Assembly: GCF_012927355.1 (NCBI RefSeq)
Contig: NZ_JABBGK010000001.1
Coordinates: 1,172,649-1,236,648, forward strand
DNA: 64,000 nt
Origin: Rhizobium terricola
Lineage (GTDB): Bacteria > Pseudomonadota > Alphaproteobacteria > Rhizobiales > Rhizobiaceae
Direction of reading: 5' to 3'
Shown here: in pieces, positions 48,934 to 61,425 of the stretch
Numbering within the stretch: position 1 is the stretch's first letter
Layout: every line of letters begins with the position of its first letter
Notes under the pieces: generated by a model
What the model saw: only the letters and a program-made list of their open reading frames with translations
What the model was told of the DNA's origin: nothing
The model's database searches: none
Position numbers and translations under genes: made by a program

Positions 48934-50934
48934 TTGCAGTTGGACCAACACGACCTGCCGATCAACTCGAAATTCCTGCCCGCGATCCGGCGTGCGCAGG
49001 CGAGCCACATCTTGCAAGGCCTCAGCTCGACCCTGGTCTTCAACGCCGCCATCTCGCTTTCCGCCTCGATCATCGTCGCCATCAGCAGGGGCCTCCAGAC
49101 TGGTCTTCTCGCGTGGAGCGCAACGATCGCGCTCGTCTTGGCCTACCGCGTGTTCAGTGCGGCCCGCCTTCGACGCTTCAACTATGTCGATAGCCATCCT
49201 GACTACGCGTTGCGCCTGGTTTCCTTCGGGGCGTTTCTGACTGGCATTACTTGGGCAGCCCTGCCCTTCTGCATTCCGGATTTCGAGGCGACAGGCCGCG
49301 ACGCGACGATCTCGCTGGTGATGATCGGCATTTCGGCCGGGTCGATGGTCCGCGGCATGGGCTTTGCCCAAATTTCCATGGCGTTCGCGCTGCCCGTGCT
49401 GATTTCAGTCATCTTCACACTCACGGACATGGGTGGGCCCTCGGCGGCGGTGATGGTGCTGAACGTCATCGGTCTCATGATGGTGATGGTCCGCAGCAAC
49501 CTGTCCGCTGAGCGAGTCTTCGTCAGCAACGAACTTGCCAAGCTGGAAGCGACGGCCCTGGCCGATTCGCTCGCAACCGCCAATGAAGACATCCTGCAGA
49601 AGAATAGCCGCCTCGAAGTGCTCGCCAATCGCGATCCGATCACCGGGCTCGCCAACCGCATGCACTTCAACGGGCGCCTACTCGGAGAGATCGCCGGAGC
49701 GCAGGTAAATGGCGGTAACGTTGCGCTCCTCCTCCTCGACCTCGACCGCTTCAAGCAGATCAACGACGCGCTCGGTCACAGCGCAGGCGATGCAGTACTC
49801 GCAGAAGTCGGCCGGAGGCTCATCCGCATCATCGGCGACGACGGCGTGACCGCCCGCCTCGGCGGGGACGAGTTCGCCGTCATCCTGTCCGGCACCGACG
49901 CCCGCGAACGTGCCCTAGTCCATTCCGCCGCCATGCTCGAAGCCAGCCGCCAGCCGATCGCCTACGGTGGTGCACAGTCTGTCGTCGGCGTCAGCATCGG
50001 GCTGGCCACCTTCCCGGATCACGCCGGCAGCGCCGAGGACCTGCTCGCCAGCGCCGACATGGCGCTCTACGAAGCCAAGGGCAAGGGGCGTCGCCAGATC
50101 CAGGAATTCGATCCGGACCTCAAGGCAGTGGCCGAACGCCAGCGGCTGATCGAGCAGGATCTCGAAGCCGCGATCCGTAGCGGCGCGATCGAGACATGGT
50201 TCCAGCCGCAGATCGACCTCGAAAGCAACGGAATCGCTGGGTTCGAAGCCCTTGTTCGCTGGCATCACCCACGGCTCGGCTTCGTGTCGCCGCCGGAAAT
50301 CGTCACCGCCGCACAGTCCCTTCATCTCGCCGAAACGCTGACGGCGCACATCGCTGCCTCCGTCTGCAAACTGCTGACCCGCCTGCCGTCGCTGGAACTG
50401 CCGGACGTCACCGTCGCGCTCAACATCTCGCCGCGCGAATTCGCCCTCTATTCGGTCGCCGACATGCTCGAACTGGTCACCTGCCAGCACGGCGTCAACC
50501 CCGCTCGTCTGGAAATCGAGATTACCGAGGAGGCCATTCTCGACTCCGATGGCGCAGGCGAACAGCTCAAACGGCTTGAAACCGCGGGCTACAAGCTCGC
50601 CGTCGACGATTTCGGCATGGGGCATTCCTCGCTCGCCTACCTGATCAGCCTGAAGATCGACCGCCTGAAGATCGACCGCAGCTTTGCCCGCAATGTCGCG
50701 GCCTCCCGCCCCAACCAGGACCTCATCGCCGCACTGGTCGGCCTCGGCTACGCCCTGTCGCTCGACATCGTCGTGGAAGGGGTGGAAACCGCAGAGGACG
50801 CGGCCATCCTCAAGATGCTCGGCTGCCGCGTCGCCCAGGGCTATTTCTTTGCCCGCCCCATGCCCGTCGAAGCCCTCATCGCCTGGATCGGCCGTCACCG
50901 CCAGGAAGCCGGCGAACGCAAGGCGGTCGCCTGA
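48934..50934 (+). CDS. Membrane GGDEF-EAL c-di-GMP protein
   Basis: A 666-residue protein with an N-terminal membrane sensor of about five to six helices (residues 27-190), a GGDEF domain near 265-375 and an EAL domain near 405-655. The cyclase motif is intact (TARLGGDEFAVI) but no clear RxxD inhibitory site precedes it. The EAL motif is intact (GFEALVRWHHP, then VDDFGMGHSS and EGVETAED). It may therefore make or break cyclic di-GMP. The start is uncertain: TTG at 48934 or 48940. It is a single gene between DUF486 and uvrB. Confidence 0.85.
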   Translation: MQLDQHDLPINSKFLPAIRRAQASHILQGLSSTLVFNAAISLSASIIVAISRGLQTGLLAWSATIALVLAYRVFSAARLRRFNYVDSHPDYALRLVSFGAFLTGITWAALPFCIPDFEATGRDATISLVMIGISAGSMVRGMGFAQISMAFALPVLISVIFTLTDMGGPSAAVMVLNVIGLMMVMVRSNLSAERVFVSNELAKLEATALADSLATANEDILQKNSRLEVLANRDPITGLANRMHFNGRLLGEIAGAQVNGGNVALLLLDLDRFKQINDALGHSAGDAVLAEVGRRLIRIIGDDGVTARLGGDEFAVILSGTDARERALVHSAAMLEASRQPIAYGGAQSVVGVSIGLATFPDHAGSAEDLLASADMALYEAKGKGRRQIQEFDPDLKAVAERQRLIEQDLEAAIRSGAIETWFQPQIDLESNGIAGFEALVRWHHPRLGFVSPPEIVTAAQSLHLAETLTAHIAASVCKLLTRLPSLELPDVTVALNISPREFALYSVADMLELVTCQHGVNPARLEIEITEEAILDSDGAGEQLKRLETAGYKLAVDDFGMGHSSLAYLISLKIDRLKIDRSFARNVAASRPNQDLIAALVGLGYALSLDIVVEGVETAEDAAILKMLGCRVAQGYFFARPMPVEALIAWIGRHRQEAGERKAVA

Positions 50935-51068
50935 GCCCGCGCCACCTCGTCCGGCCGTCCGTCTCCTGCCACCATCCTGTCAGTTGATCCCCGGTCCGTT
51001 GCTTTTTCGTTCCGGTTTTCCGGCCGCGCCCCCTTTCCTTTGCAGAGCGGATTCTCCATATTCGCCGC

Positions 51069-54154
<3,086 letters not shown>

Positions 54155-54155
<1 letters not shown>

Positions 54156-54355
54156 TGTCGGATATCGGATCGCTGTTTACCGCCGCCGACATCGCCGTGA
54201 TGGTGCTGGTCGCTTCGCTTCCCGGCCTCGTGCTGGGCGCCTTCGGCGGTGCGCTGCTGCATCGCAGCCGTCGAGTTCCTGGCGCGCTCTATGGCGGGCT
54301 TGCCGGCCTCAGCCTGACACTCCTCGCCTGGTCGCTGTTCCTGACGGCGACCTGA
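54155..54355 (+). CDS. Small membrane protein after uvrB
   Basis: A 66-residue protein with two hydrophobic helices (ADIAVMVLVASLPGLVLGAF and ALYGGLAGLSLTLLAWSLF). Its ATG overlaps the uvrB stop as TGATG, so translation is probably coupled. No family was recognised. Overlap with a repair gene may be incidental. Confidence 0.6.
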
Positions 54356-54795
54356 GGACGGCGCGAAAGCGCATACCCGACGGCGCGCCGGTGCCGGATC
54401 TCCGGATCGCGGTGTTCCGGGAGCTGTCCTGTCACAGCGTCCGCCTGCTCTCGTGGAACAAGGCCGAACGTGGAAAAAGAGGCAAAAGGCACGCCCCGGC
54501 CGGACGGCAGCCGATCGCCGGTGGTCACCCCGCCCGCGCATTCCGCGCGACCGCGCCCCCTCGCCGGGCCGGCGGACGCTCCCGGTGTCGCCTTCACCGT
54601 GTGATCGCCGCCGGGAACCGACCCTGCCCGATCCGCGCCGGACCGCCGCCGCTCCTTTCGCGAGTCGCGATTCCCCCAGAAATCGCACTGGATTTTCTGT
54701 CCGCGCCGGCGCTACGGCAATCGCGCCTTAAAACTTCGCGGCTAGTCTTGCCGCCGCAGTTTCACGGCCGTTTCGGCCCCATCCAGGAGAATATC
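54356..54795 (+). other. Intergenic region before a periplasmic protein gene
   Basis: About 440 bp, GC-rich, without a convincing gene on either strand. The promoter of the downstream exported-protein gene should be near its right end, where the sequence becomes slightly AT-richer (54713-54760). No repeat or terminator stands out. Confidence 0.4.
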
Positions 54796-55287
54796 ATGAA
54801 GTCCATGCTGACCGCCGCCTTTGCCGCGCTGATGCTTGCCACCGCAGCCGAAGCCGGCGAACTCAAGTTCCCGTCCGACGCGCCCGTCGCCGAGATCGCC
54901 GTTCCGGACGGCTGGGAACTCGGCGAGACCGACACCGGCATCGAGGTCACCTCGCCGGACGACGCCGTCTACTTCTTCATCGACGTCGCCGACGCCAAGA
55001 CCACCGAGGCCGTCATCGAGGACGCCGCCACCTTCCTCGGCGAAAACGGGGTGACCGTCGACCAGAAGTCGCTCAAGGAAAGCCACGACACGCTGAACGG
55101 CATGGAAATGGCCAATCTCGACTGGGACGGCACCGACGCCGACGGCCCGGTCTCGATCGGCCTGTCGATCGTCCAGGCAAAGCCCGACAAGCTGCTCGTC
55201 ATCACCTATTGGGGCACCAAGGGCGAACAGGAAAAACACGCCGCCGACCTCGGCGCGATCATCAGCTCGCTGAAGCCGGTGAAGTAA
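54796..55287 (+). CDS. Hypothetical exported protein
   Basis: A 163-residue acidic protein with a signal peptide (KSMLTAAFAALMLATAAEA). The mature part reads like a small alpha/beta domain (IAVPDGWELGETDTGIEV, LLVITYWGT) without cysteines. AGGAG lies before the ATG at 54796. No domain name can be given, although the pattern of histidine-kinase-neighbour or stress-linked periplasmic proteins in rhizobia is similar. It is followed at once by a palindromic repeat (55304-55331) that may also end its transcript. Confidence 0.65.
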   Translation: MKSMLTAAFAALMLATAAEAGELKFPSDAPVAEIAVPDGWELGETDTGIEVTSPDDAVYFFIDVADAKTTEAVIEDAATFLGENGVTVDQKSLKESHDTLNGMEMANLDWDGTDADGPVSIGLSIVQAKPDKLLVITYWGTKGEQEKHAADLGAIISSLKPVK

Positions 55288-56082
55288 GGGCCGCCAAGCG
55301 TCTCCTTCTCCCCGTCAATACGGGGAGAAGGTGCCCGGCAGGGCGGATGAGGGGCAAGGCCTCAAACCCGACACCCTCCTCTCCCTTGGTGGGCTCCGAA
55401 GCGGTGGCCGAAGGCCAGAAATCGACAAAGTCGATTTCAGCGCCCGGAGGCCCGAGCGCGACGCCGCCCGAGGGCGATGGAGCCCCAAGAGGCGAAGCCA
55501 ATTGGCGAGGCGAACTTGGCGAGGAGGCCTGCCGCCGCACCCAAAACCCACCCCCTCACCAACAAAATCTAACACTTAGTCCTCGGCCAAGCTGTTGATT
55601 TTGTATCCTCTCCAACAAGGGGAGAAGGTTGGGGAGAGGAAAGCCACAACCGCGACGCCCTCCTCTCCCCTTGTGGGAGAGGATAGTTCGCCCCAAGAGG
55701 CGTAGCCGATTGGCGTGGCGAACTTGGTGAGGGGGTCTGCGAACTCACCCAAGAACCAACCCATTACCAACAAAAATCTGGCGCGTGCCCTTCGGCTAAT
55801 AAGTTGATTTTGTATCCTCTGACAAAGGAAGGGGTGACGCCCCGCCGGCCCCAATAGAATCCGGGCGCCCGGGAGGAGGCGCGGGTGGCGATGCGAACCA
55901 ATCATTCCAGTGAAGCTACTATAGCGCCGAATGCCATAGGCGTAGGCAAGAACCGACATGGCGACCCCTGGACAACGCAGGCCACGTTTCCACGACAACA
56001 TCCAAAAAGACACACAACTTATAAAACGCAGCTTCTCAGACCTCCCCCTAAGGTTTATCAATGCGGGCGTGGGGGAGTGGCA
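55288..56082. repeat. Block of palindromic and direct intergenic repeats
   Basis: About 795 bp without a gene. It holds a hairpin at 55304-55331 (arms CCTTCTCCCCG), another at 55662-55682 (CCTCTCCC...GGGAGAGG) and a degenerate direct repeat. Copy A runs about 55492-55615 and copy B about 55690-55825, both starting GCCCCAAGAGGCG and ending GTTGATTTTGTATCCTCT. These are rhizobial-type intergenic mosaic repeats. The right part turns AT-rich and holds the promoter of the next gene. Confidence 0.7.
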
Positions 56083-56979
56083 ATGAAGTACAAATTATAC
56101 GAATATGAGCTAGCCGATCGCAGGAATAGATTGGTTGCACCCGATCGGCACTACGAAATATTTCGAAAATCGATTGGAATTGATGATGCCGGCCGCTTCG
56201 CCCGCTATCGTGGACGCGACGATGCCGTGCTCATGAACGTAAGAAAAACAAATAGTTCTAGTTCTGATTTTATCGGGCTAATAGGTCGTCATTCTACCGA
56301 ACGGGAGATTACAAAGTACGATCAAGCAAGAGATGAAGCCGACAATATAATTGTATCAGACGACGATTATCCAAACAGCCCATTCGTCTGCATGCCACGC
56401 TTAAAGATGATAGCGTGTGTGGATGGCGCCAAACTCAGGGCGGATAGCGCGATGGCTCGACTCCATGCAATCCTCCTATCTCGCCAGGACCTCTTATTCA
56501 GCTACGAATCTACAAAAGCAGCATACGACTTAAGAAGAGCCATAACAAATTTTAGAGTATTTGAGGTCGATTTCGAAATTCGACCAGTCAACCCCCACAG
56601 CGAAGAGCTTGGGTTGGAGCTAGATGAAGACAGAAAACGAGACCACATAAGAAATATACTCGGCAAGGCGAAAGCGAACAAGGGAGATAAACTTGAATTA
56701 AACGGCGGGTTCCTCACGGCTGTGCAGCAACTTCAAAAAAGCGGTCATGCGACGGCGGGATACAAAGCCGAGACGTCTAGTGGAGTTCAGATTAGCGTAC
56801 CAAAACCGCGCCGAGAATCAGTCGGTAAGCTTGAGGACGAAGTATCTGACACCACAGACCAGGATCTTCAAGTCGACTTCGTGGGAATGAAACAAGAGTT
56901 CCCGATGCCACAGGAACACGTTACAGAACTGAGAACGATCGCAAAACACCTGTCACCGGGAAAAGCTGATGGCGGCTGA
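56083..56979 (+). CDS. Unknown soluble protein of an AT-rich two-gene module
   Basis: A 298-residue protein in DNA that is clearly AT-richer than its surroundings and uses AT-ending codons, so probably transferred. There is no signal peptide or membrane segment. The sequence starts MKYKLYEYELADRRNRLVAP, has a central mixed region (KYDQARDEADNIIVSDDDYP, FVCMPRLKMIACVDGAKL) and a polar C-terminus. I do not recognise the family. GGGGGAG before the ATG at 56083 supports the start. It overlaps the next gene, a four-helix membrane protein, by 11 bases. A soluble-plus-membrane pair in a repeat-rich hotspot resembles some phage-defence modules (inference). Confidence 0.7.
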   Translation: MKYKLYEYELADRRNRLVAPDRHYEIFRKSIGIDDAGRFARYRGRDDAVLMNVRKTNSSSSDFIGLIGRHSTEREITKYDQARDEADNIIVSDDDYPNSPFVCMPRLKMIACVDGAKLRADSAMARLHAILLSRQDLLFSYESTKAAYDLRRAITNFRVFEVDFEIRPVNPHSEELGLELDEDRKRDHIRNILGKAKANKGDKLELNGGFLTAVQQLQKSGHATAGYKAETSSGVQISVPKPRRESVGKLEDEVSDTTDQDLQVDFVGMKQEFPMPQEHVTELRTIAKHLSPGKADGG

Positions 56980-57526
56980 ACCAACACTGCTAGAAGCTAT
57001 GATCGCAGCTCGCAAGCTCGGCTATAAGCAGCGTGGATTTATTTCGATATTTCCGATTAGAATTATTTTGCTAATACTTATTCCATCAAGCTTCGTTTTG
57101 TATGCTACCGAGCCCGATGAGTTTATGTTGCCAGACGGGGGCACGATCTCAGTTCTCTCCGCAATGCTCGTCGTATATGGCTTCTTTGGAGCCGCGACTG
57201 TCGCCGCACTTACCCAAATTAACGAAATCGCGACTCGATTTCCGTTTTCAGACTTTCTAAAACAACAAAACGTATTTTCAATATACACTGCCTTGCCACA
57301 GTATGTTTTCATAGTTGAAATTTTTTCAATAATATTGTGCTGTGGACTCATAATAGCAACATCATTTTGTGGTGACCGCATCAATATATATGTCGTTTTA
57401 ATTTCGAGCGGCACTACCGTTTATTGTTGTCTTGTTACAATAGATCTCCTGAACGTCATCAGGGGCTTATCGCACCACTTTTCCGAATACCAAAAGATAT
57501 TGCACGAGGAGTCGAAAACATTGTAA
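56969..57526 (+). CDS. Unknown four-helix membrane protein of the AT-rich module
   Basis: A 185-residue protein with about four membrane helices (near 27-45, 61-82, 110-130 and 140-160) and short soluble ends, including a C-terminal amphipathic tail (SHHFSEYQKILHEESKTL). Its start lies inside the preceding gene, so the two are translated together. Size and topology recall membrane partners of two-gene defence systems such as KwaA of Kiwa, but no sequence motif proves this and the gene order differs. Codon use is AT-rich, unlike the chromosome around it. Confidence 0.65.
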   Translation: MAAEPTLLEAMIAARKLGYKQRGFISIFPIRIILLILIPSSFVLYATEPDEFMLPDGGTISVLSAMLVVYGFFGAATVAALTQINEIATRFPFSDFLKQQNVFSIYTALPQYVFIVEIFSIILCCGLIIATSFCGDRINIYVVLISSGTTVYCCLVTIDLLNVIRGLSHHFSEYQKILHEESKTL

Positions 57527-58192
57527 TAGAAGACCCTAGAATCGGCGATCTCCGACCTTCTTGGCGGCTGCAGAGACCAGAGCAAGCTCTCGCTCTTCGT
57601 TCTTGCTTCACTCTACGCTGATTCTATGCCGACCGAACGAACCTACCTGCGTCTCCGCATCAGCACCCGACGCCCCCGCCACCTCCCACGGGGAATCCCA
57701 CCCACATCCCGCCCAATTCTCCCAACAAAATCAACACCACCCCGCCCGCATTCCCCGCCCTCGGCCACCCTCTTAGACTGATCGCTGTCCCGCCATCGGA
57801 TACACCGGGTGAGCGTGCCCGGCGAGGCGGGATCGGTGCCGAGGGGTTCGAGCGATCGCAGACCCGGTCCTTCGGGGGCCGCGAGACATGGTCTTCCCCT
57901 GGCGACGTGGGGGCATGGGTCGGGGCCTCGGTCGGCCAAAACCCCTGCCGGCCCTGACAGCGCGCCTATTGCTTCTTGAAGGCGTCACAGGGGCGAAGAC
58001 CGGAGTGTCGAGGGTGCGCGGGCGTCCGCCGGTCGGTGAGACCGGCTCCGCCTCAAGAAATCCCCGGCAGGATCGGGCGCCGCAGAGAGACCGATCGTCG
58101 CGGACAAAAACAGCCGAACGGGGCGCCGCAAGGTGCCAGATAAACTTAAACTTACGAGGCAGCTGCGGCGCTCCCGGACATCCGGCGCGGCC
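57527..58192. other. Intergenic region at the right edge of the AT-rich module
   Basis: About 665 bp. The left ~250 bp continue the mixed-composition edge of the module; the right part returns to high GC. Open frames here have poor codon use and no ribosome sites, so no gene is called. No attachment-site repeat could be matched to the other edge. Confidence 0.4.
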
Positions 58193-58810
58193 CTATTCGG
58201 CGGCCTCGGCTTCCGGCTTCGGCGCGGCGAGCGGTTCGAGCTCGTAGGAATAGCCTTCCAGCATGGCATAGGCGCGCTCGATCGCCTCGATCTGGATCTC
58301 GGCGGTGCGGATCGCATCGGTGATCGATTGGGCGCGGGCCCGCAGCATCGAGCCGAGCACGTCGTTGTCCGGTCGCCGGCCGATCCGGTCGGCATGTTGG
58401 CGGACCCGGGTGCGGTGGCGCTCCAGCTCGAGGATGTGGAAGCGGGCCTTCAGCACGTCGTCGGTGAGTTTCCGGCGCAGCCCCGCGACGGGGTCGAAGC
58501 TGCCGGGCTCGCGCTCGTCGAGGATCATATCGTTGACCAGCGTCTCGAGCATCATCAGGCCCTTCAGGTCGGCGGCGTCGGCGAGTGCCGGATCATAGCC
58601 GGTGTCGTCATAGACCTTGCGGCGCACCGGATCCTTGAGCAGCTCGTAGGAGGCCGTCACCCGGGCAAAGCCGTCGAGATCGCCGCCGGTGTCGGGGTGG
58701 GCGGTCTTGGCCATCCGGCGATAGGCGGCCTTGATCGCGGCGGCGTCCGCATCGCGGTCCAGCCCGAGCAGTTGATAGGGATCGATCACGGCGGCAGTCA
58801 TCCTCGGCAT
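58193..58810 (-). CDS. J-domain (DnaJ-like) protein
   Basis: A 205-residue cytoplasmic protein with an N-terminal J domain: [32 protein letters not shown] (partly quoted), with the HPD tripeptide that stimulates DnaK. The C-terminal half is helical and charged, with no zinc-finger or DnaJ client-binding domain, so it is a class-C J protein that may recruit DnaK to a special client. The ATG at 58810 is preferred over 58801 because of spacing to an upstream G-rich ribosome site. It is divergent from the cold shock gene. Confidence 0.85.
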   Translation of the reverse strand: MPRMTAAVIDPYQLLGLDRDADAAAIKAAYRRMAKTAHPDTGGDLDGFARVTASYELLKDPVRRKVYDDTGYDPALADAADLKGLMMLETLVNDMILDEREPGSFDPVAGLRRKLTDDVLKARFHILELERHRTRVRQHADRIGRRPDNDVLGSMLRARAQSITDAIRTAEIQIEAIERAYAMLEGYSYELEPLAAPKPEAEAAE

Positions 58811-59278
58811 GTCAAAACGGTCCCCCGCAACGGTCCTAGAGTGTCGCGCGGCGCGCTTCAAGTGACAAGCGGACTTGTCCAAAACATGACGGCCGCCTTG
58901 CTTTCGCCGTCGTCCACAGGAGACGCACGGAGTATACGACCCGCCAGCCGATGCTGCGCCGCAACCAAACCCCAGCCCCTAAATCTTAAGGGATTCAACC
59001 GGTTGCTTGCACGTCCAGCGCGACTCACCCGGCTTTGGCTCTTGCCTTTTTCGGAAAAAGGCTCTACCGATTCTTCCGTTCGGGCACTAATGATCCCGGA
59101 GACTGGACCGACTGTATCGACCACGCGCTGTGGTTCTGGGGGCTTACTCCCGCTTGTAGACGTTCTTTCCCCGATATCGCGACTTCCGACTGGCCCTTCC
59201 TGTGAAGGGCATGCCGCCCCCTCTTCCGGCCTGCCGGGCGTGGGGACCAAACGACAAAAGGGAAAAAGGAACTCTCCC
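58811..59278 (+). other. Leader region of the cold shock gene
   Basis: About 470 bp between the divergent J-domain and cold shock genes. No gene was found. The right half should be the promoter and 5' leader of the cold shock gene; such leaders often fold into temperature-responsive structures, but no particular fold could be assigned by eye. Confidence 0.4.
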
Positions 59279-59491
59279 ATGGCCACCAAAGGCACCGTAA
59301 AATTCTTCAACCAGGACAAGGGCTTCGGCTTCATCACCCCGGAAGGCGGCGCAAAGGACGTATTCGTCCACATCTCCGCTCTCCAGGCTTCGGGCATCCA
59401 GACCCTGAAGGACGGCCAGCAGGTTTCCTTCGACACTGAGCCGGACCGCATGGGCAAGGGCCCGAAGGCCGTCAACATCCAGGCCTTCTGA
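59279..59491 (+). CDS. Cold shock protein (CspA family)
   Basis: A 70-residue single OB-fold RNA/DNA-binding protein: [20 protein letters not shown] holds RNP1-like KGFGFI, and DVFVHISAL is RNP2-like. The sequence is ordinary for the family. AAGGA precedes the ATG at 59279; a very long reading in the same frame starting at 58133 is rejected as chance. An intrinsic terminator follows at 59522. It melts RNA structure at low temperature or serves growth; which paralogue this is cannot be told. Confidence 0.95.
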   Translation: MATKGTVKFFNQDKGFGFITPEGGAKDVFVHISALQASGIQTLKDGQQVSFDTEPDRMGKGPKAVNIQAF

Positions 59492-59521
59492 GCCTGTTCG
59501 CCCCAAGGCGATGATTTTTCG

Positions 59522-59547
59522 AACGGCGTCCCTCGGGGCGCCGTTTT
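59522..59547 (+). terminator. Intrinsic terminator of the cold shock gene
   Basis: Stem AACGGCG/CGCCGTT with inner CCC/GGG pairs and a TTTT tail, 31 bp after the stop. Confidence 0.75.
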
Positions 59548-59708
59548 GCATTCCAGCCTTTTTGGCATGACGTAACGGAATGGGGCTGACGTTGGGGAGA
59601 TTGATTTTCTTGTCCCCGGCCCTGAATTCTGCGGCACATGACCGCGAGCGAGAAACCCGCGCCATGTCCGGGCGGGCGTGGTTCCGGGTCCGGCTTCCTG
59701 CCCGGCCG

Positions 59709-60743
59709 TCAGACCGCCTCCTGGCGCGTTTCGGCCACGAGCTTCGGGCCGCCCGCGATGTCGACGGCGGCGAAGGCTTCGGCGATCACCTCAGGCCCGG
59801 CGTCGCGGCGGGTCGCGTCGGAGGAGAGGATCTGCCGGTAGCGCCGCGCCCCGGCAAAGCCCTGGAACAGGCCGACCATGTGGCGGGTGACATGGATCAG
59901 CCGTCCGCCGGCGGCGATATGGGCCTCGGCATGGGCCATCATCGCGTCGCGCACCGCATCCCAGTCGGGCTCGGCCACTGCGGCGCCGTAGATTTTTTCG
60001 TCCACCTCGGTCAGCAGCGTGGCATTGTGATAGGCGGCGCGGCCGAGCATGACACCGTCCATCACCTCGAGATGGGCAAGGGCCGCCTCGATCGTGTCGA
60101 TGCCGCCGTTGATGCCGAGAAAGACGTCCGGGTTCTCCCGCTTCATCTGGTGGACAAGCCCGTAATCAAGGGGCGGAATGTCGCGGTTTTCCTTTGGGCT
60201 CAGGCCCTGGAGCCAGGCCTTGCGGGCGTGGATCCAGATCGCGTCGGCACCGGCGGCGACCATCCGGGCGAGGAAGTCCGGCAGCACGGTGTCCGGCTGC
60301 TGGTCGTCGACGCCTATCCGGCACTTGACGGTGACCGGCACAGTCGCGACCGCCTTCATCGCAGCCACGCAAGCCGCCACCGTCTCCGGCTCGCGCATCA
60401 GGCAGGCGCCAAACGTGCCGGACTGCACGCGGTCGGAGGGGCAGCCGACATTGAGGTTAATCTCGTCATAGCCATAGTCGGCGGCAATCTTCACCGCTTC
60501 GGCGAGCTTTGCCGGATCCGATCCGCCGAGCTGCAGCGCGACCGGATGCTCGGCCGCATCAAAACCCAGGAGCTTGTCGCGCTGGCCGTGGATCACCGCA
60601 TTGGCAACAACCATCTCGGTATAGAGCAGCGCGCGGCCCGTCAGCTGCCGGTGAAAGAAACGGCAGTGACGATCGGTCCAGTCGATCATAGGGGCGACGG
60701 CGAAGATCTTCGTCCCCGGGGTGTAGAGCGGTGCTAGCATCAT
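59709..60743 (-). CDS. dusA: tRNA-dihydrouridine(20/20a) synthase
   Basis: FMN enzyme of 344 residues that reduces uridines 20/20a in tRNA D-loops. FAVAPMIDWTDRHCRFFHR is the N-terminal flavin segment, and the catalytic Cys lies in INLNVGCPSDRVQSG, followed by the FGACLM segment typical of DusA. IWIHARKAW follows, and GINGGIDT binds phosphate. Two adjacent ATG codons (60743/60740) start the gene. It is a single gene. In many genomes the dusA 5' end is an integration site for genetic elements; no attachment repeat was recognised here, but the accessory stretch just upstream of its start fits that pattern. Confidence 0.94.
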   Translation of the reverse strand: MMLAPLYTPGTKIFAVAPMIDWTDRHCRFFHRQLTGRALLYTEMVVANAVIHGQRDKLLGFDAAEHPVALQLGGSDPAKLAEAVKIAADYGYDEINLNVGCPSDRVQSGTFGACLMREPETVAACVAAMKAVATVPVTVKCRIGVDDQQPDTVLPDFLARMVAAGADAIWIHARKAWLQGLSPKENRDIPPLDYGLVHQMKRENPDVFLGINGGIDTIEAALAHLEVMDGVMLGRAAYHNATLLTEVDEKIYGAAVAEPDWDAVRDAMMAHAEAHIAAGGRLIHVTRHMVGLFQGFAGARRYRQILSSDATRRDAGPEVIAEAFAAVDIAGGPKLVAETRQEAV

Positions 60744-60909
60744 GGGCGGTCAGATAGCCGCACGGGCGGCAATCCGCAAGGGTTCGGGTTTTCCGGCTGG
60801 TTCTTTGAAATCCGTGAAGATGGAAGCAAGGTCCTCGTGCGGGCGGCTGAGGCATAATATTGCGCGCTCAATCGGGCCGGGATCCGACCCGTGCCCGACG
60901 CGGCAGAAT

Positions 60910-61400
60910 TCAGAGTGAACGGCGACGGAATGCCCGGCAACCGTTTCGCATTGCTGCTCCATTCGGCGGCAATGACCTCTTTTCACCAAAGTGAGCCGAT
61001 GCCCCCGCCAGCGCGCCACCGAGCGACTGGCCTGTGAGAACGATGTCCGCGGATCCGGGAGATGCCAGCACGCTCTGATAGAACTGCGAGGCAAAACAGA
61101 TCACTGCCTCGTTGTCGTCTCCCGAGACGATCGGCAAGTCCGTCAGCACGAGTTCCCCCAAGCCTTCATCGGTGCCGCAATAGGAGATGATTGTCTGGCC
61201 ATTCCACCTGTAGGCAACGGCGTAGAAGCCAGCGTTTTCAGACCCTGGTAGGAGATCTACGTCCTTGACAACAGCAGTGCCAACTTTCGATCCGGACTTC
61301 CCCAAGTCCATCTTGGTCAATGCCGTTAGCAACGTTAACTCCATCGCCTAAGCTTGCATTGTAGCCGCGATTGTAAGTGTCCATTGAAGAATGGCCATGA
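60910..61400 (-). pseudogene. Decayed lipase-like (class 3) gene
   Basis: The readable part at 60910-61344 encodes 144 residues with a serine-hydrolase elbow LTGQSLGGALAG and the preceding YRWNGQTIISYCGTD and VICFASQFYQSV segments of lipase-like proteins. It then breaks off in unrelated sequence (KRSLPPNGAAMRNG). Upstream, a separate frame reads MDTYNRGYNASLGDGV, which looks like the true N-terminus, so a frameshift near 61300-61340 has split the gene. It is too short for a working hydrolase (usually 250 residues or more). Probably a remnant. Confidence 0.6.
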
Positions 61401-61425
61401 AAAGGTCTACGGAGATTGACATTTC

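Noticed and set aside
55288-55830. CRISPR-like array from repeated hairpins
   Set aside because: Only two degenerate copies at ~198-bp spacing, no regular short spacers and no cas genes.
57800-57900. tRNA-like GGGTTCGAGC segment
   Set aside because: No matching acceptor, D-arm or anticodon stem can be drawn around it.
58133-59278. Cold shock protein read as the end of a 452-residue protein
   Set aside because: The upstream part is antisense to the J-domain gene and of random composition; AAGGA marks the normal 70-residue start.
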